From Pleurostoma richardsiae (Eukaryota > Ascomycota > Sordariomycetes > Calosphaeriales > Pleurostomataceae): a stretch of 64,000 bases of DNA. The DNA is taken from NCBI GenBank assembly GCA_030052745.1, contig JANBVO010000002.1, forward strand, positions 992,001 through 1,056,000, written 5' to 3'. Shown here piece by piece: positions 32,646-43,159 of this stretch; the stretch's first letter is position 1; every line of letters begins with the position of its first letter. The position numbers and the translations under genes are program-made. The notes beneath the pieces were generated by a model. It searched no databases and had not been told where the DNA came from. It worked only from the letters and a program-made list of their open reading frames with translations.

Positions 32646-34264
32646 TATGGTTGTTATCGTATACTGATAATAAGACAATGCTGTGTACGGGGATGCTATG
32701 GGGGGGCTATCTGTTCTGCTTATAAGGACCATAGGCCTGAATCAGGTTGTTGCCGCTCCGCTGCTATCCCCGTGTGGGAGAATCCGAGTGATCTCATGAC
32801 CCCAGTGGGACCGAGAGCCCTCCGCCGCGGAGAGCCCAAATCGAGGATCGGCGACGCCTGGGACCGGGCGACAGTGGGGAGACGCGGTCATAGTCGACTC
32901 CGGAGCTTCAGGGGGACATTGAGATAGCTGTGGCTCGACGTCACGGGCAGCACAGAATTCTGGATTCACCAATGCAGAATCTATCAATTGGATTCCATCG
33001 GCCATGGAACATGCCATGGTGCCACGCCTCGGTCCACAGGACCCACGCATTTGGTGCGAGTCAGTCCATTACGAGATAGGCGCCGAGGCCGAGATAGCTA
33101 GCTGAGCGACAGGGACGGAGCTGTGGCGGAAGACAAAGGAAGGCGAGGCCAGAGAAAAAAAAATCGGCCAGGGAATTAATCGCCAAGGACGAGATCCGGA
33201 AATATCGAGTCCACTTTATAAGCTCACCTCCAAAGCCTCAAGTGGCGCACTAGTACATGACGTCGTCTAGGGGAATGTAGTGCACGGCAGATGAGGGCCG
33301 AGAAACGTGGCGACAGATTTTTACTTGCTGATGACTCTGGACATAACCAAGGCGATGTGGGCAACCATTGTGCCTTACAACTCACGAGAGAGCCCTGGGA
33401 GTTGCTTGCGATGCAGCGCTGCCGACTCCAGGTCGCCGGAGTCTCGTCCTGCACGCTCGCCTCATGGCCTGATTCCGGCCGTTCCGGAGAAGTTGACCCA
33501 GATCCAGGATCCAGATATGTAACCGTAGGTACCTAGGTAGTTACTCGGCCTCGTTTCCCCTGTGTGTGAGCACCGAGCCGCCGAGATAAATCGAGGCTCA
33601 GATGGGTCTTAAAGTCGGCCCGTGAGGCCGGCCCGCTTTATCTCTGACACTCGGAACAAATGAGCGCGCCTAGTCGAGTCAAGCGGCGGGCCCGAGAGAG
33701 CCTTTTGTGGACTTCTTATCGCGGCCTAGCCATTTCGGCGAAGTATCGGCCTCCTGACAGGCCGTAGAATTGTGTCGGTATCCGCCGCAGTCGTCATTCC
33801 TCCCGGACGGAAAACGACTCGCGACGCCCTGAAGTCCCTGGCGGTGGGCCACACTTCGGTCGAGCCTGGAGCATCTCGCCGCATCCCAGCCAAGATTTTT
33901 TTCCCGCTCTGACCTGGTCTCGTCAGGGTCGTCGCACCTTTGCGATATATGACGATCTTTCCGGCCCGAACGAACGGCCATATGACACGAGTATGAAGAG
34001 ATGGCCTGTTGGACTCTTCGAGGCCGTGATTTGGCCAAGAGCGGTTATCTGGGCCCTGGTGGTGCGGTGCCCCGAAGTCCGATGGTCGATCCAAAAGAGG
34101 GAGAAGCAGCCATGGAACGAAGCCCCACGTGAGTTGTTTGCGGAAACACCACCGCTCCGTCCAAGTCCACCTTCGCAGCGGGTCATCATCTCCGGTGGCG
34201 TAACCCCCTCCAGAGCTGCCGCCGTTCCTTCGAAATACCAACCTTGCTGCCATTACTCAGTCGT
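32646..34264. other. 1.6 kb intergenic region
   Basis: No gene recognised. Holds the transporter promoter and the 3' side of the maltose regulator. The ten-base palindrome TAGGTACCTA lies at 33526-33535. Confidence 0.4.
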
Positions 34265-35713
34265 TCAGCCAAGAGTGAATTGCGGCAACGTCTGCTCAAT
34301 ATGCTTGTCCAGCAAGGAGATGTAAACGTCGCTCCCTCCGGGCAACTGCGAGATGAGATGATACAAGTGTCGCAGGTTATCCTCTGACGTCGCTGCGGAG
34401 TTTTGCTGATACGATCCCCCAAGGGGAACGCGAGCGAGAACATCAACCACGGCACAGGCAACGTCAAACAATTTCTCCGTGAGTCCGACGCCATGGATCT
34501 TGATACTGTCCATGGGCATGTCCTTCACAGATATCGTCAACTCGTTGGCGACAGCGAGAGGGTAGTGGAATGTCAAGCTGTCTGCGACGAATCCCTCTGA
34601 CAGGAAACCTAGTCGGAGACGGACCTGCCAGATGATGACTCGAAGCCAGATTTGGGTTATTCTGAGGTTGGCTTTCTGCGTGTCATGCAAGTTGAAGGAG
34701 TCGCGTATCGCGCTGTTAACAGCCTCTTCCACAGCCTCGAGCGACGCTGCTGTCGGCCGAAAGACCGTCTCTTCCTGATTTAGCAGGGCAATAAATGTCG
34801 TGTCCAGAGGTCGGAAAAGTTGAACAAGGCTCCACAGGCCAACGAGTGTCTGGTCATCATCGTAAACCGGTGAAGTCGATGTGATATGAAGCGTCGTCGG
34901 GCGGCGATATCGGATTGCGTGGGATCTCTCTGACACCAGGAGGACCCAGAACAATCTGTCTGCAAGAAGCTTCGATGTCGCATTGTTGTCATCGATCTTC
35001 AGCAGCAGGAACAATGTCGTCGCCTCTCGAAGGTATAGAAAGGCTTGGCTGTGGTGAAACAATGCTGCATGACATGCGTATAAGAAGAAGCTAGCCAAAA
35101 CGTATTCGAAGGTAGGGGTTGACACGCGCGACAGGCTGTGATGGGCCGTAAGTGCCTCTTCAAACACGAGCTTGCCGTACACCGCGTTTGTGTCATGGAT
35201 GTCTCCACCCAGGACGACTGAATCCGGCTTCTCCACCTGAAGTAGCACCATCCCGCACATGGCCACGATTACGCAGTGCGCCTCTGACGCTCCATCGTGA
35301 TCTCTAGCTCGAAGACGCGAGACGTACTCCGGGGTAAGAATGGGGATCGTGGGGAACAGCTGGTCAAAGAAACGCTCGCAGCAACGATCGACAAGCCTCG
35401 ACGGGAGCAGCCCAAGCCGCCTCTGAAAGATACCGGGCAATGCATGCGTGACGCTGTGCGGGCTTGCGGGAAGGTGGGTGAAGGACCACGATACGTCCTG
35501 GTCGTGGCCCCGAAAAGAGCGCCGGCTGCTCAGGCCGCGGACACAATCGTCCTCCAGGCCTGCCTTAACGCAGCGCTGGCATGGTCGGAACTCGCTGCAT
35601 CCTTTCTGGAGCCTCTTGCAGCGCTGGCACGCTTTGGATACCTGCGCCCGTTTCGGCCGCGGCGCATCCTGGCTCCCACTTTTTGTCGCTAGAGTTACGT
35701 CGCTCGTGGACAT
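34265..35713 (-). CDS. Zn2Cys6 transcription factor of the maltose-type cluster
   Basis: Uninterrupted frame of 482 aa from the ATG at 35713. The N-terminal zinc cluster reads ACQRCKRLQKGCSEFRP then CQRCVKAGLEDDC, spacing C-X2-C-X6-C-X5-C-X2-C-X8-C. A middle helical region with LRARDHDG, FLYLREATTLF and DRLFWVLLVSERSHAIRYRRP matches the fungal-specific transcription factor region of regulators of carbohydrate use. The ERSHAIRYRRP signature is frequent in XlnR/AmyR-relative factors of maltose and other alpha-glucoside loci. The next genes are an alpha-glucoside permease (36211-38202) and a GH13 alpha-glucosidase (39205-41013), so a role as activator of this cluster is a reasonable inference, not shown. 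Confidence 0.85.
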   Translation of the reverse strand: MSTSDVTLATKSGSQDAPRPKRAQVSKACQRCKRLQKGCSEFRPCQRCVKAGLEDDCVRGLSSRRSFRGHDQDVSWSFTHLPASPHSVTHALPGIFQRRLGLLPSRLVDRCCERFFDQLFPTIPILTPEYVSRLRARDHDGASEAHCVIVAMCGMVLLQVEKPDSVVLGGDIHDTNAVYGKLVFEEALTAHHSLSRVSTPTFEYVLASFFLYACHAALFHHSQAFLYLREATTLFLLLKIDDNNATSKLLADRLFWVLLVSERSHAIRYRRPTTLHITSTSPVYDDDQTLVGLWSLVQLFRPLDTTFIALLNQEETVFRPTAASLEAVEEAVNSAIRDSFNLHDTQKANLRITQIWLRVIIWQVRLRLGFLSEGFVADSLTFHYPLAVANELTISVKDMPMDSIKIHGVGLTEKLFDVACAVVDVLARVPLGGSYQQNSAATSEDNLRHLYHLISQLPGGSDVYISLLDKHIEQTLPQFTLG

Positions 35714-36210
35714 GACCACTCGCCTCAGCCTTGGGAATCGCGGTCGGCGGCCATCAACGTCGAATTCAGCTGATATCTCAAGAGTTCATGTCCTTTGCGA
35801 GATCTCACGACGTCGGAAAAATGCCTGCTCCGTGTGACATTAGTTCCATACGCCTCATGATTTTCATTCGGAGGTGCAGAACAAATTCGGCTTATATAAG
35901 CACCGCCGAGATCCACATGAGTCAATGAGTAGGTAACTATTGGCTACTGCGATTATCGTTATATCCACTAATGCGTCTACCGAAGAAAGATTTGTTTACT
36001 AGGTACCCAGGACACTACAACAAGGAATTCTACTCGTGACGCATGAACATCTTAGTACAGTCAGCAGTGAATGACTGTCCAGAAGCGAGAAAGTGTTCTA
36101 AAAGGGGATCATTTGCTCATTTATCTTCATTCCGTGATTATATAGTGCCTCAAGTCTCAGCTAGTACTTTCGAGTCCCCATAAGTTCTATTCATCGGTAC
36201 CCTTCTTTCG
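35714..36210. promoter_or_regulatory. Promoter of regulator and 3' end of permease
   Basis: About 500 bases. An ATTCGGCTTATATAAGCACC element with a TATATAA core (near 35890) is 170 bases upstream of the regulator ATG on the minus strand and is self-complementary in GCTTATATAAGC. No gene seen. Confidence 0.5.
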
Positions 36211-38202
36211 TTACTGGTGTTCAACTCGCTCCTCCTCAATCGATATCCTCTTACCTTCAGTGGCCGAGCGGGAGAATGGGTCGATATTCGTCTTCGCGAA
36301 TTTACGAGCTGACACCCTGTGGTCAAAGAGGAGGTCAAGCTCCGCATATGTACGTCCTACGTGGCAGCACATGTCAGTTAGACAATTTCTCCCCAGAAGA
36401 AAAAAGTGCTTACCCTTAGGCTCCGGCAACCTGAAGAATACCCAGACAGCTGAAAGCAGGCAGCTTCCGGCCCAGAAATACGCTGTCCGAGCGCCCCAGT
36501 TCCACGCCGTGGAGGACAGCTGGTAGTTGGTCATGACGTTGACGAAGATATTGCTCGCATTGTATGCTGCACGTGCCATCACGATAGTCTTAGCCTTCAG
36601 CCGCGTCGAGGACAGCTCAGACACCAGACAGTACGTGACTGGGCCGACGGTGAAATCATAGACCCAAGTAAACACGATCAGCATACCGCCGATAGCCCAG
36701 ACAGACGCGGTAGTCTTGCCGAAGGATAGGGATCCGACGATGATGAGTATCAAGAACTGGGCGCAGAGGCCGCTGAAGTGGATCTTCCGACGGCCGACGC
36801 GGGACATCAGGAACCAGGAGCCGGCGGTGCCGATCATACCTAACGCGTACTGCGCCATGGAGAGCGAGAAGGAGTTGCTGGCGTCCATGCCAGCTTGGAC
36901 ACTGTATTGCACGGTCAAAACATGTCCTCCCAGGAGTCTACGTCCTGGTCTGATCAACTCACAGGAAATATGAGAAGTAGCCCATCAGGTTCTGGCCGCC
37001 AAGGGTCTGCACAAGCCAGATGCCGACCACGATCTCGGTCCGCCGGAGGTCGACACCCTTGAAGCAATCCCTATATGTGACACCCTCCTTCATCTGCTTC
37101 TCCAACTCGTTTGTATGCTCGATCATCGCGATGGTCTCGTCAAGATTGAAGTCGGGCTGGTTTCGGGAGGTCAGTCGCAAGAGCGACTTCTTGGCGGCCT
37201 CCTTGTTGCCGTGCCGGATGTACCACCATGGTGATCTAGAAGGTCATTATCAACTACCGTCGCCAGTTATAGAGCACAACTGGACAGCACGCACTCAGGG
37301 GCAAATAACACTCCCGCAAGGATGGGTATAGGCCACACCCATTGAACCTGTCAAAGGTGTTAGCTCACATCCCTTCGTCGTAACTCGCTGATTATGACTA
37401 CTTACGCCGAATGGAATTCTATAGGCCCACTGATCGTCACGGTTGACCGAGCTTCTGTTGACGGCAGCTGCGAAGAATTGCCCTGTGGACGTTAGAATCT
37501 AGGGTTGAGGAAGGAACCTCAGAGTCTATGAATACCAATAACCCAGCACATATTGATGAACGTCGTCAGGTACGGTCGTAGAGCCATAGGCGCAACCTCC
37601 GAAGCATAAGCGGGCGTAACACTCTGGAACGCACCCCAAGGCATGCCTTGTATCTGTCAGCTAACGTCTTAATGAGAGCTCGGAGAAGTCGAAGCCATAC
37701 CGCACAGGATCTCGCCAACTACCAAGACCTTAACATTTGGGGCAAAGAATAAGACGAAGACGAAGCAGATCATAGCTACTAGCGATCCAATGGTTGTAAT
37801 TTTGTACCCGAAGCGGTCGGCCGTCCAGCCAGCAATGATGAGACCGAAGATCTCCCCGGCGCGCGCTCCGTTAGATAGGCCAGACTGCCACGCGGCGGAC
37901 ACGGCGTGCTTGCCAGTGTCGGGGTTCAGGGTGCCGAACTTCTTGTTGAAGACCGGCGAGGCGTAGAGGCTCCCTAGAAGCGCGAGGTCGTACCCTTCCA
38001 TGATCAAGGTGGCTGAGAGCAGGACCGACCATCCGATGGCCTTCGGGTACGTCTTGAGGGCCTTGCGGAGGGTCATCTGGTGTTCATTGTCTGAGGCATG
38101 CTTTGCTTCCACGGCAAGGACCTCATCGTGGACCCCTGGCAAGGAAACTTGTGCCTCAACTTCGGCATCGCGAGATGTGTCGCTGATCTTTTCGTCCGCC
38201 AT
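36211..38202 (-). CDS. MFS alpha-glucoside (maltose-type) permease
   Basis: Seven exons (37701-38202, 37536-37646, 37406-37482, 37295-37347, 36963-37235, 36414-36901, 36211-36356; introns 53-61 nt) give 549 aa. Family marks: [23 protein letters not shown] in the first helices, [10 protein letters not shown] (motif A), [31 protein letters not shown] across intron 4, [22 protein letters not shown], then [12 protein letters not shown] at the end. This combination is the MalP/Mal-type proton symporter group for maltose and related glucosides, acting at the plasma membrane. It diverges from the alpha-glucosidase at 39205, with 1 kb between starts. All splice joins keep the frame (1650 nt). A wide substrate range is possible. 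Confidence 0.92.
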
Positions 38203-39204
38203 GGTTGGCAGCTGTCACGGCGGTTGGACGTGGGTAAAGGCAAAGAAAGGGAGATGAGAGGAGTAGAGGATATGGAGGAAGGGAGCCCGGAGTCAAAGCC
38301 GTGAGGAAGGGGAAGGTGGTGCTATCATGACCTATTTATCTCCAACAGGGCCTCCTTCGCAAATGTCAAGCTAGGCCACAGCTGGGAAGAGATCCACATG
38401 GCTGCATGGATCAAGTCTGGAGTTGTGGAGGCGATCCCGACACTGCGGGGAGAGTGGTGGGGTCCGCTCCCACGCGCGATCTTGAGGTCACGACAGCTCA
38501 GGGGCTGCAGGCCGAAGGAGGTACTGGGTTGTGGTTGGGCAATGTGTCGGTGATCTTAACCACTCCAGCACCTAACTGGCTTGGCACACGATAGTGGCTT
38601 CACCGGTGGCAAGTTCCATGTCCTAAAGCAGGAAGAAATATGAGCTTGAGAGCGAGAAGCCAAATATCACCAGAAGTGTTGAGGTTCAAGTTATTGCAAG
38701 CCGAATGGATCTAGTTGTGAACGAAGCTCACAAGACCACGTCCCCGCATCCAGAAGTGGGAGAATCCGGGGCAAGGACTTCCAATGACTCGGGTCCGGGC
38801 CTGAAGAGAATGATAGCTCGTCTTGGCGGTCAAGGATGTCGGAGTAGAGGGCGGAGTTTCCTAACATCTGGTTGGACAATTCGTCGACCGGGGTGTCGGA
38901 GTTGGGCGGAGTTGGCATGGAGAGTTGGAGACCCCAGATGCGCCACGAGTTTCTCCAACACTCAAACTAAGAACTGACCTGGGAGGCACAGAAAGTCCTC
39001 AGATTGACCTCGGATATATGGAATGGTATGAGGGAATAACCGTCTACTTCGGAAGATCATTATTGGAAAGGGATCACTGCGGCCCCCTCCTACTTTCACA
39101 TATTCCCTCCAACTCCTTGTACCTGGGGTTTCCATCCTGCTGAGCCAGACTCAAGTCTGTCATTCTTGAGTCGGTGTAATTTACACTGAAAGTCACCTTG
39201 AAGC
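38203..39204. promoter_or_regulatory. Shared promoter of permease and alpha-glucosidase with CGGAG pairs
   Basis: About 1 kb between divergent genes. CGGAG occurs at 38840, 38852, 38897 and 38907, forming two direct pairs with starts 12 and 10 bases apart, inside TGTCGGAG..GCGGAGT contexts. CGG triplets in pairs are the usual half-sites of Zn2Cys6 regulators such as AmyR-type factors. Binding by the regulator at 34265 is inferred only. Confidence 0.55.
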
Positions 39205-41013
39205 ATGGAACTGCACTACCAGAATGGATGGCTCGGAAAGGTGCCCTGGTGGAAGGATGCCGTGTTCTACCAGGTGTATCCTGCCAGCTTCAAAGACTCC
39301 AACGGGGATGGATGGGGCGACATCCCCGGCCTCATCTCCCAAATAAGTTACCTTCATGAGTTGGGCGTTGATGTTGTCTGGCTGTCTCCCATGTTTGAGA
39401 GCCCTCAAAAGGACATGGGGTACGACATCTCCGACTACCAAAAGGTGTACGCCAGATACGGCACGGTCGAGGATGTCAACACCCTCGTCGAGGCTTGCCA
39501 TTCAAGAAGTATGAAGCTCATCCTCGACCTTGTTGTCAACCACACAGCCAGTGAGCACCCCTGGTTCAAGGAGTCCCGTTCGTCCAAGAACAACCCTAAG
39601 CGGGACTGGTATATCTGGAAGCCGGCGAGATACGACAGTAACGGCAACCGCATACCACCAACGAACTGGCGCGGCTATTTCGCCGGACCGACATGGACGT
39701 GGGATGAGCACACGCAGGAGTACTACCTCCATCTCTACGATTCCTCACAGCCTGATCTGAACTGGGAAAGCGAGGAGTGCCGAGAGGCTATCTACGAGAA
39801 CGCAATGAGGTTCTGGCTAGACCGCGGCGTTGACGGGTTCCGCATTGACACTGTCAACAAATACTCGAAGAGGACCGACTTTCCAGACGCTCCTGTGACG
39901 TGTCCCGGTGTCCCTGACCAGCCAGCGCCGGAGATGTGGTGTAATGGGCCGCGCATTCACGAGTTCATCCATGAGATGAACGAGAAAGTCTTAGCTCCTC
40001 ACGGCGCCGTCTCCGTGGGCGAACTGTCCAACACACCCCTGCCATCACAAGTCCTGCCGTATGTATCTGCGGCCGCAAAGGAGCTCGACATGGTCTTCGA
40101 ATTTAGTATGATCCGGCTCGGCACCGGTGGCGCATTCCATGGGAAGTACATATACAAGCCGTTTCCCTTGTCGGAGCTGAAGCGACACGTCGCGACGTGG
40201 CAGACCTGGATGGAGGGCACGGATGCCTGGCACACGGTGTTCTGCGAGAACCATGATAACGGCCGAGCAGTGTCTCGATTCGGTGACACTTCGACCCCGG
40301 AGCTTTGGTCTGCCTCAGCAAAGACACTAGCGCTGTGGCAGACGACACTGACGGGGACATTATTTCTGTACCAGGGGCAGGAGATTGGCATGACCAACAT
40401 GCCAAAGTACTGGGGCATCGAGGAGTATAAGGATGTGGAAAGCCTCGGCTTCTACGCCGAGGCAATGACATCGGGGGATCCGACCCGAATAAAAGCCACG
40501 CTCAAAGGCCTCCAAATACTTGCACGCGACCATGCAAGAATCCCGTTCCAGTGGGATGCATCGCCTAACAGCGGATTCACTGCGGATAGCGTAGAGCCGT
40601 GGATGAGGGTACACGATAACTACAAGGAGATCAACGCAGCCGGGCAAAGAGACAATCCAGAGTCTGTGCTCAGTTTCTACAAAAAGATGCTGAAGCTACG
40701 CAAGGAGTACAGCGACATCTTCATACACGGGGTGTTCCGGGTCCTGATGCCGGAGGATGAGACCATTTTCGCCTACGTGAAGGAGAGTCCCGTCCCTATT
40801 CATGATAATCACGTAGGTGGCAGGAGGAAGGCGCTGGTCGTGATGAACTTCTCGAGGCAGGTGGTGCCATGTCCCAGCTTACCGACAGCACTTGGCTGCG
40901 AGCCATGCAATATTAGGCTTCTGGTGAGCACAGCTCAGGATCGAGAGCTGTCCGGGTCACTTCCAAGCAATTTGGCGCCATGGGAAGGAAGGATTTACCT
41001 AAACTTTGACTGA
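39205..41013 (+). CDS. GH13 alpha-glucosidase (maltase), intracellular
   Basis: Uninterrupted frame of 602 aa from the ATG at 39205. GH13 regions: VPWWKDAVFYQVYPASF near the start, DLVVNH (region I), GFRIDTVN (region II, nucleophile Asp215), VGELSN (region III, acid/base Glu273) and ENHDNGR (region IV, Asp351), then GTLFLYQGQEIGM and RIPFQWD. This matches maltase/oligo-1,6-glucosidase type enzymes (GH13 subfamily 40-like) which release glucose from maltose or isomaltose. There is no signal peptide, so the enzyme is cytosolic and would act on sugar brought in by the neighbouring permease. The N-terminus is complete and length is typical. Expression together with the permease is inferred from the shared promoter. 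Confidence 0.95.
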   Translation: MELHYQNGWLGKVPWWKDAVFYQVYPASFKDSNGDGWGDIPGLISQISYLHELGVDVVWLSPMFESPQKDMGYDISDYQKVYARYGTVEDVNTLVEACHSRSMKLILDLVVNHTASEHPWFKESRSSKNNPKRDWYIWKPARYDSNGNRIPPTNWRGYFAGPTWTWDEHTQEYYLHLYDSSQPDLNWESEECREAIYENAMRFWLDRGVDGFRIDTVNKYSKRTDFPDAPVTCPGVPDQPAPEMWCNGPRIHEFIHEMNEKVLAPHGAVSVGELSNTPLPSQVLPYVSAAAKELDMVFEFSMIRLGTGGAFHGKYIYKPFPLSELKRHVATWQTWMEGTDAWHTVFCENHDNGRAVSRFGDTSTPELWSASAKTLALWQTTLTGTLFLYQGQEIGMTNMPKYWGIEEYKDVESLGFYAEAMTSGDPTRIKATLKGLQILARDHARIPFQWDASPNSGFTADSVEPWMRVHDNYKEINAAGQRDNPESVLSFYKKMLKLRKEYSDIFIHGVFRVLMPEDETIFAYVKESPVPIHDNHVGGRRKALVVMNFSRQVVPCPSLPTALGCEPCNIRLLVSTAQDRELSGSLPSNLAPWEGRIYLNFD

Positions 41014-41529
41014 ACACAAGGTTGCCGGCCTTTAGGTTGTCTCTTCCTAATTATCCAGAGTTAGAATGCTAGATATAGAATGATTGAATAGAAGCCTAAA
41101 GTTACAAGCACCGGCACAGATGTCAGACGACGTAGGTGAGACTCCTTCATAAGGGCGCACACCGAGAACCGCTGGTTTCAAATCTAGGCGTACCACTGCA
41201 GGCCATTTCCTGTGATTCTATTACCTTCCGGTTCAATCTAGCACACACCTTGTGAGAACATTCTCACTTTCCCATTCAGTCTCCTCCCGCTTCTTTCACA
41301 AGAATTTCGGCTAAGCGTACGGCAGCAACGGACCTCCATTTGATCTTGTCGACCCACGAGAATTTTCGTGAATCTGAGAGGAAAAGGCTTTCCTGAACCT
41401 GAAATCATCTCCCACACCTCGCAGACTTTCCGCCTACAACATCGACCTCCAATCCTTCCCGATACCCGACACTAACACACCGAGCCCAGGACAGGTCCTT
41501 AAACGAAAACACTCGCCGGCACTGCAATC
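41014..41529. other. Intergenic with pyrimidine-rich leader
   Basis: No gene seen. The last 250 bases (TCTCCTCCCGCTTCTTTC and similar) look like a strong fungal promoter and leader for the gene at 41530. Confidence 0.4.
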
Positions 41530-42183
41530 ATGGCACCTAACACAAAGCCTCTTAACGAGCGTGAACAGACGCAGGCCAACCTTGCTTGGCAGTGTGTGGA
41601 GGCCGACATCAAGGTGAGACTCGGCAACACCTACCATCCTACCTTCTCCAGTGGCGCTCTTCCCACCTACGAGCGCCTTGACCGCAGATCTACAGCTGAC
41701 CGGCCCACTAAACAGATTGACTTGAACAAGTGGGCTGCTCTTGCTGGTTATGACAAGCCTGCCACTGCCACCGTGATGTGGCGCCGCCTCAAGCATCGCT
41801 TGATGGAGCTCACTAAGGAAGACGCGACAGTCACCCAGGGAGACAGCGGAGCCGACAATGAGCCTGCCGCCCCAACGGTTCAGAAGAAGAATTCTGCCCC
41901 TCGCAAGCGCAAAGCCCCCGCCAAGAAGGATGCTCCCGGCAAGGAAGACAAGAATGGCGAGGATGCTGCCGAGCGCCCGGCGAAGAAGACGACGAAACGC
42001 CCGAAGAAAACCACTCCTGCCGCCGCTCCCAACGGCACTGCCAAGCCTGACGCTGGTGTCCGCGATGAGGAGATGCAGCCGAACAAGCAGCTTCAGTCTG
42101 AGCTGGAGAATGCCACTGCTGGTTTCGAGCAGGCCACTACTGGTCCAGAGGATCTTAGCGCTGGTCAGAATGACCAGGCTTAA
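41530..42183 (+). CDS. Small basic nuclear-type protein (paralogue of 14650 gene)
   Basis: Best model: exons 41530-41613 and 41716-42183, 183 aa. An unbroken 217-codon frame also exists because the 102-base stretch between has no stop and a length divisible by three, but it begins GTGAGA, ends AAACAG, and has a branch-like GCTGAC 20 bases before the end. Removing it joins LNEREQTQANLAW..ADIK to IDLNKWAALAGYDKPATATVMW and RRLKHRL, which lines up with LSQRELELVAALF and FDWDKVAGFAGYKTGESA of the 14650 gene, where an intron sits at the same place. The C-terminal half is Lys/Ala/Pro-rich (RKRKAPAKKDAPGKEDK, KKTTKRPKKT), like histone H1 tails. A nuclear, chromatin-associated role is inferred from composition only. 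Confidence 0.72.
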   Translation: MAPNTKPLNEREQTQANLAWQCVEADIKVRLGNTYHPTFSSGALPTYERLDRRSTADRPTKQIDLNKWAALAGYDKPATATVMWRRLKHRLMELTKEDATVTQGDSGADNEPAAPTVQKKNSAPRKRKAPAKKDAPGKEDKNGEDAAERPAKKTTKRPKKTTPAAAPNGTAKPDAGVRDEEMQPNKQLQSELENATAGFEQATTGPEDLSAGQNDQA

Positions 42184-43159
42184 ACGGGACTCATAGTTAC
42201 CATCATCTGAGGGAGGATCGGACTGATGATTGGTGGGCTCTCTTACACACACACCTTATTCATCTTCGTCTTCTTTTGGGGAGGAACTTCACATGTGATG
42301 GTAAGGGAGGCTTGCTCTGGGATCTGATTATCATTATCTGTATCCTGATCAGTACCACGGGGAAGGCATTTGGATCAACAACGCCATAGGGCACACGGCA
42401 GATCAAATTCAACTCTCAAGGGATATTTTCGAGCCATACCCAAGCGAACGCTCTGGCTTTCTTTCCTGAGCTCTGACCGTCCCGCACCTTCCAGATCCCA
42501 TCCCGTCTAAACTTAGACGGTCGTTCCCACATCACCATCCCGCCTGACTTAATTCAACAAGACGATCGTAGCAACCGCGGCAACGTCTCGCCCCTCGTCC
42601 TCGTAGGCTTCCCCGACGTAACCCGAGTTTACCTTTCACGAGCGTCGCAAGTGCTACAGCCATCCCGGCACAACAGCTCTGCCATGCGTGCGAGCGCGCC
42701 CTAGCTACGTCTCTTCTGGTTGTCCTCGCTTACGAGCTTCGCCGCGTGTTCTTCGGTCACAGCACCTCTATGGGCCTACAACCTGGTGCCCTTGCATGAA
42801 CCGCGCTCTACGTACTACTGGCTATGCACCTCTGGTTTCCACTTGGGTAGCACTTGACCTGAAAGGGATATCTTTTCTGGTTACAACATGCCACGCTTCT
42901 TTACATATCTCTGTGGCGCATCACCACCGGAACGCTTGATGGTTCTATCTCCCGCTGGGCATCCTACTAGACTACTAATACAGCGCAAGTACTAAGCCCC
43001 GAGACAATGTGTCGACAGTGCCAAGTTCCATCCTCATGGTCATACCTCTAAAGACACCTTAAGAGCCGAGCTCCAAATATGGAAAGCTTTGGGATTGTTA
43101 TTTGGCAGTGCTATGGAAAAATTAAATACACGACACTAGCAATAGGCTTGCAAATTCTG
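42184..43159. other. Intergenic, no gene seen
   Basis: Almost 1 kb between convergent genes; likely 3' ends. No recognisable coding sequence. Confidence 0.4.

Noticed and set aside
41140-41215. tRNA-like stretch with GGTTTCAAATC
   Set aside because: The arms flanking the loop are not complementary and no cloverleaf can be drawn.
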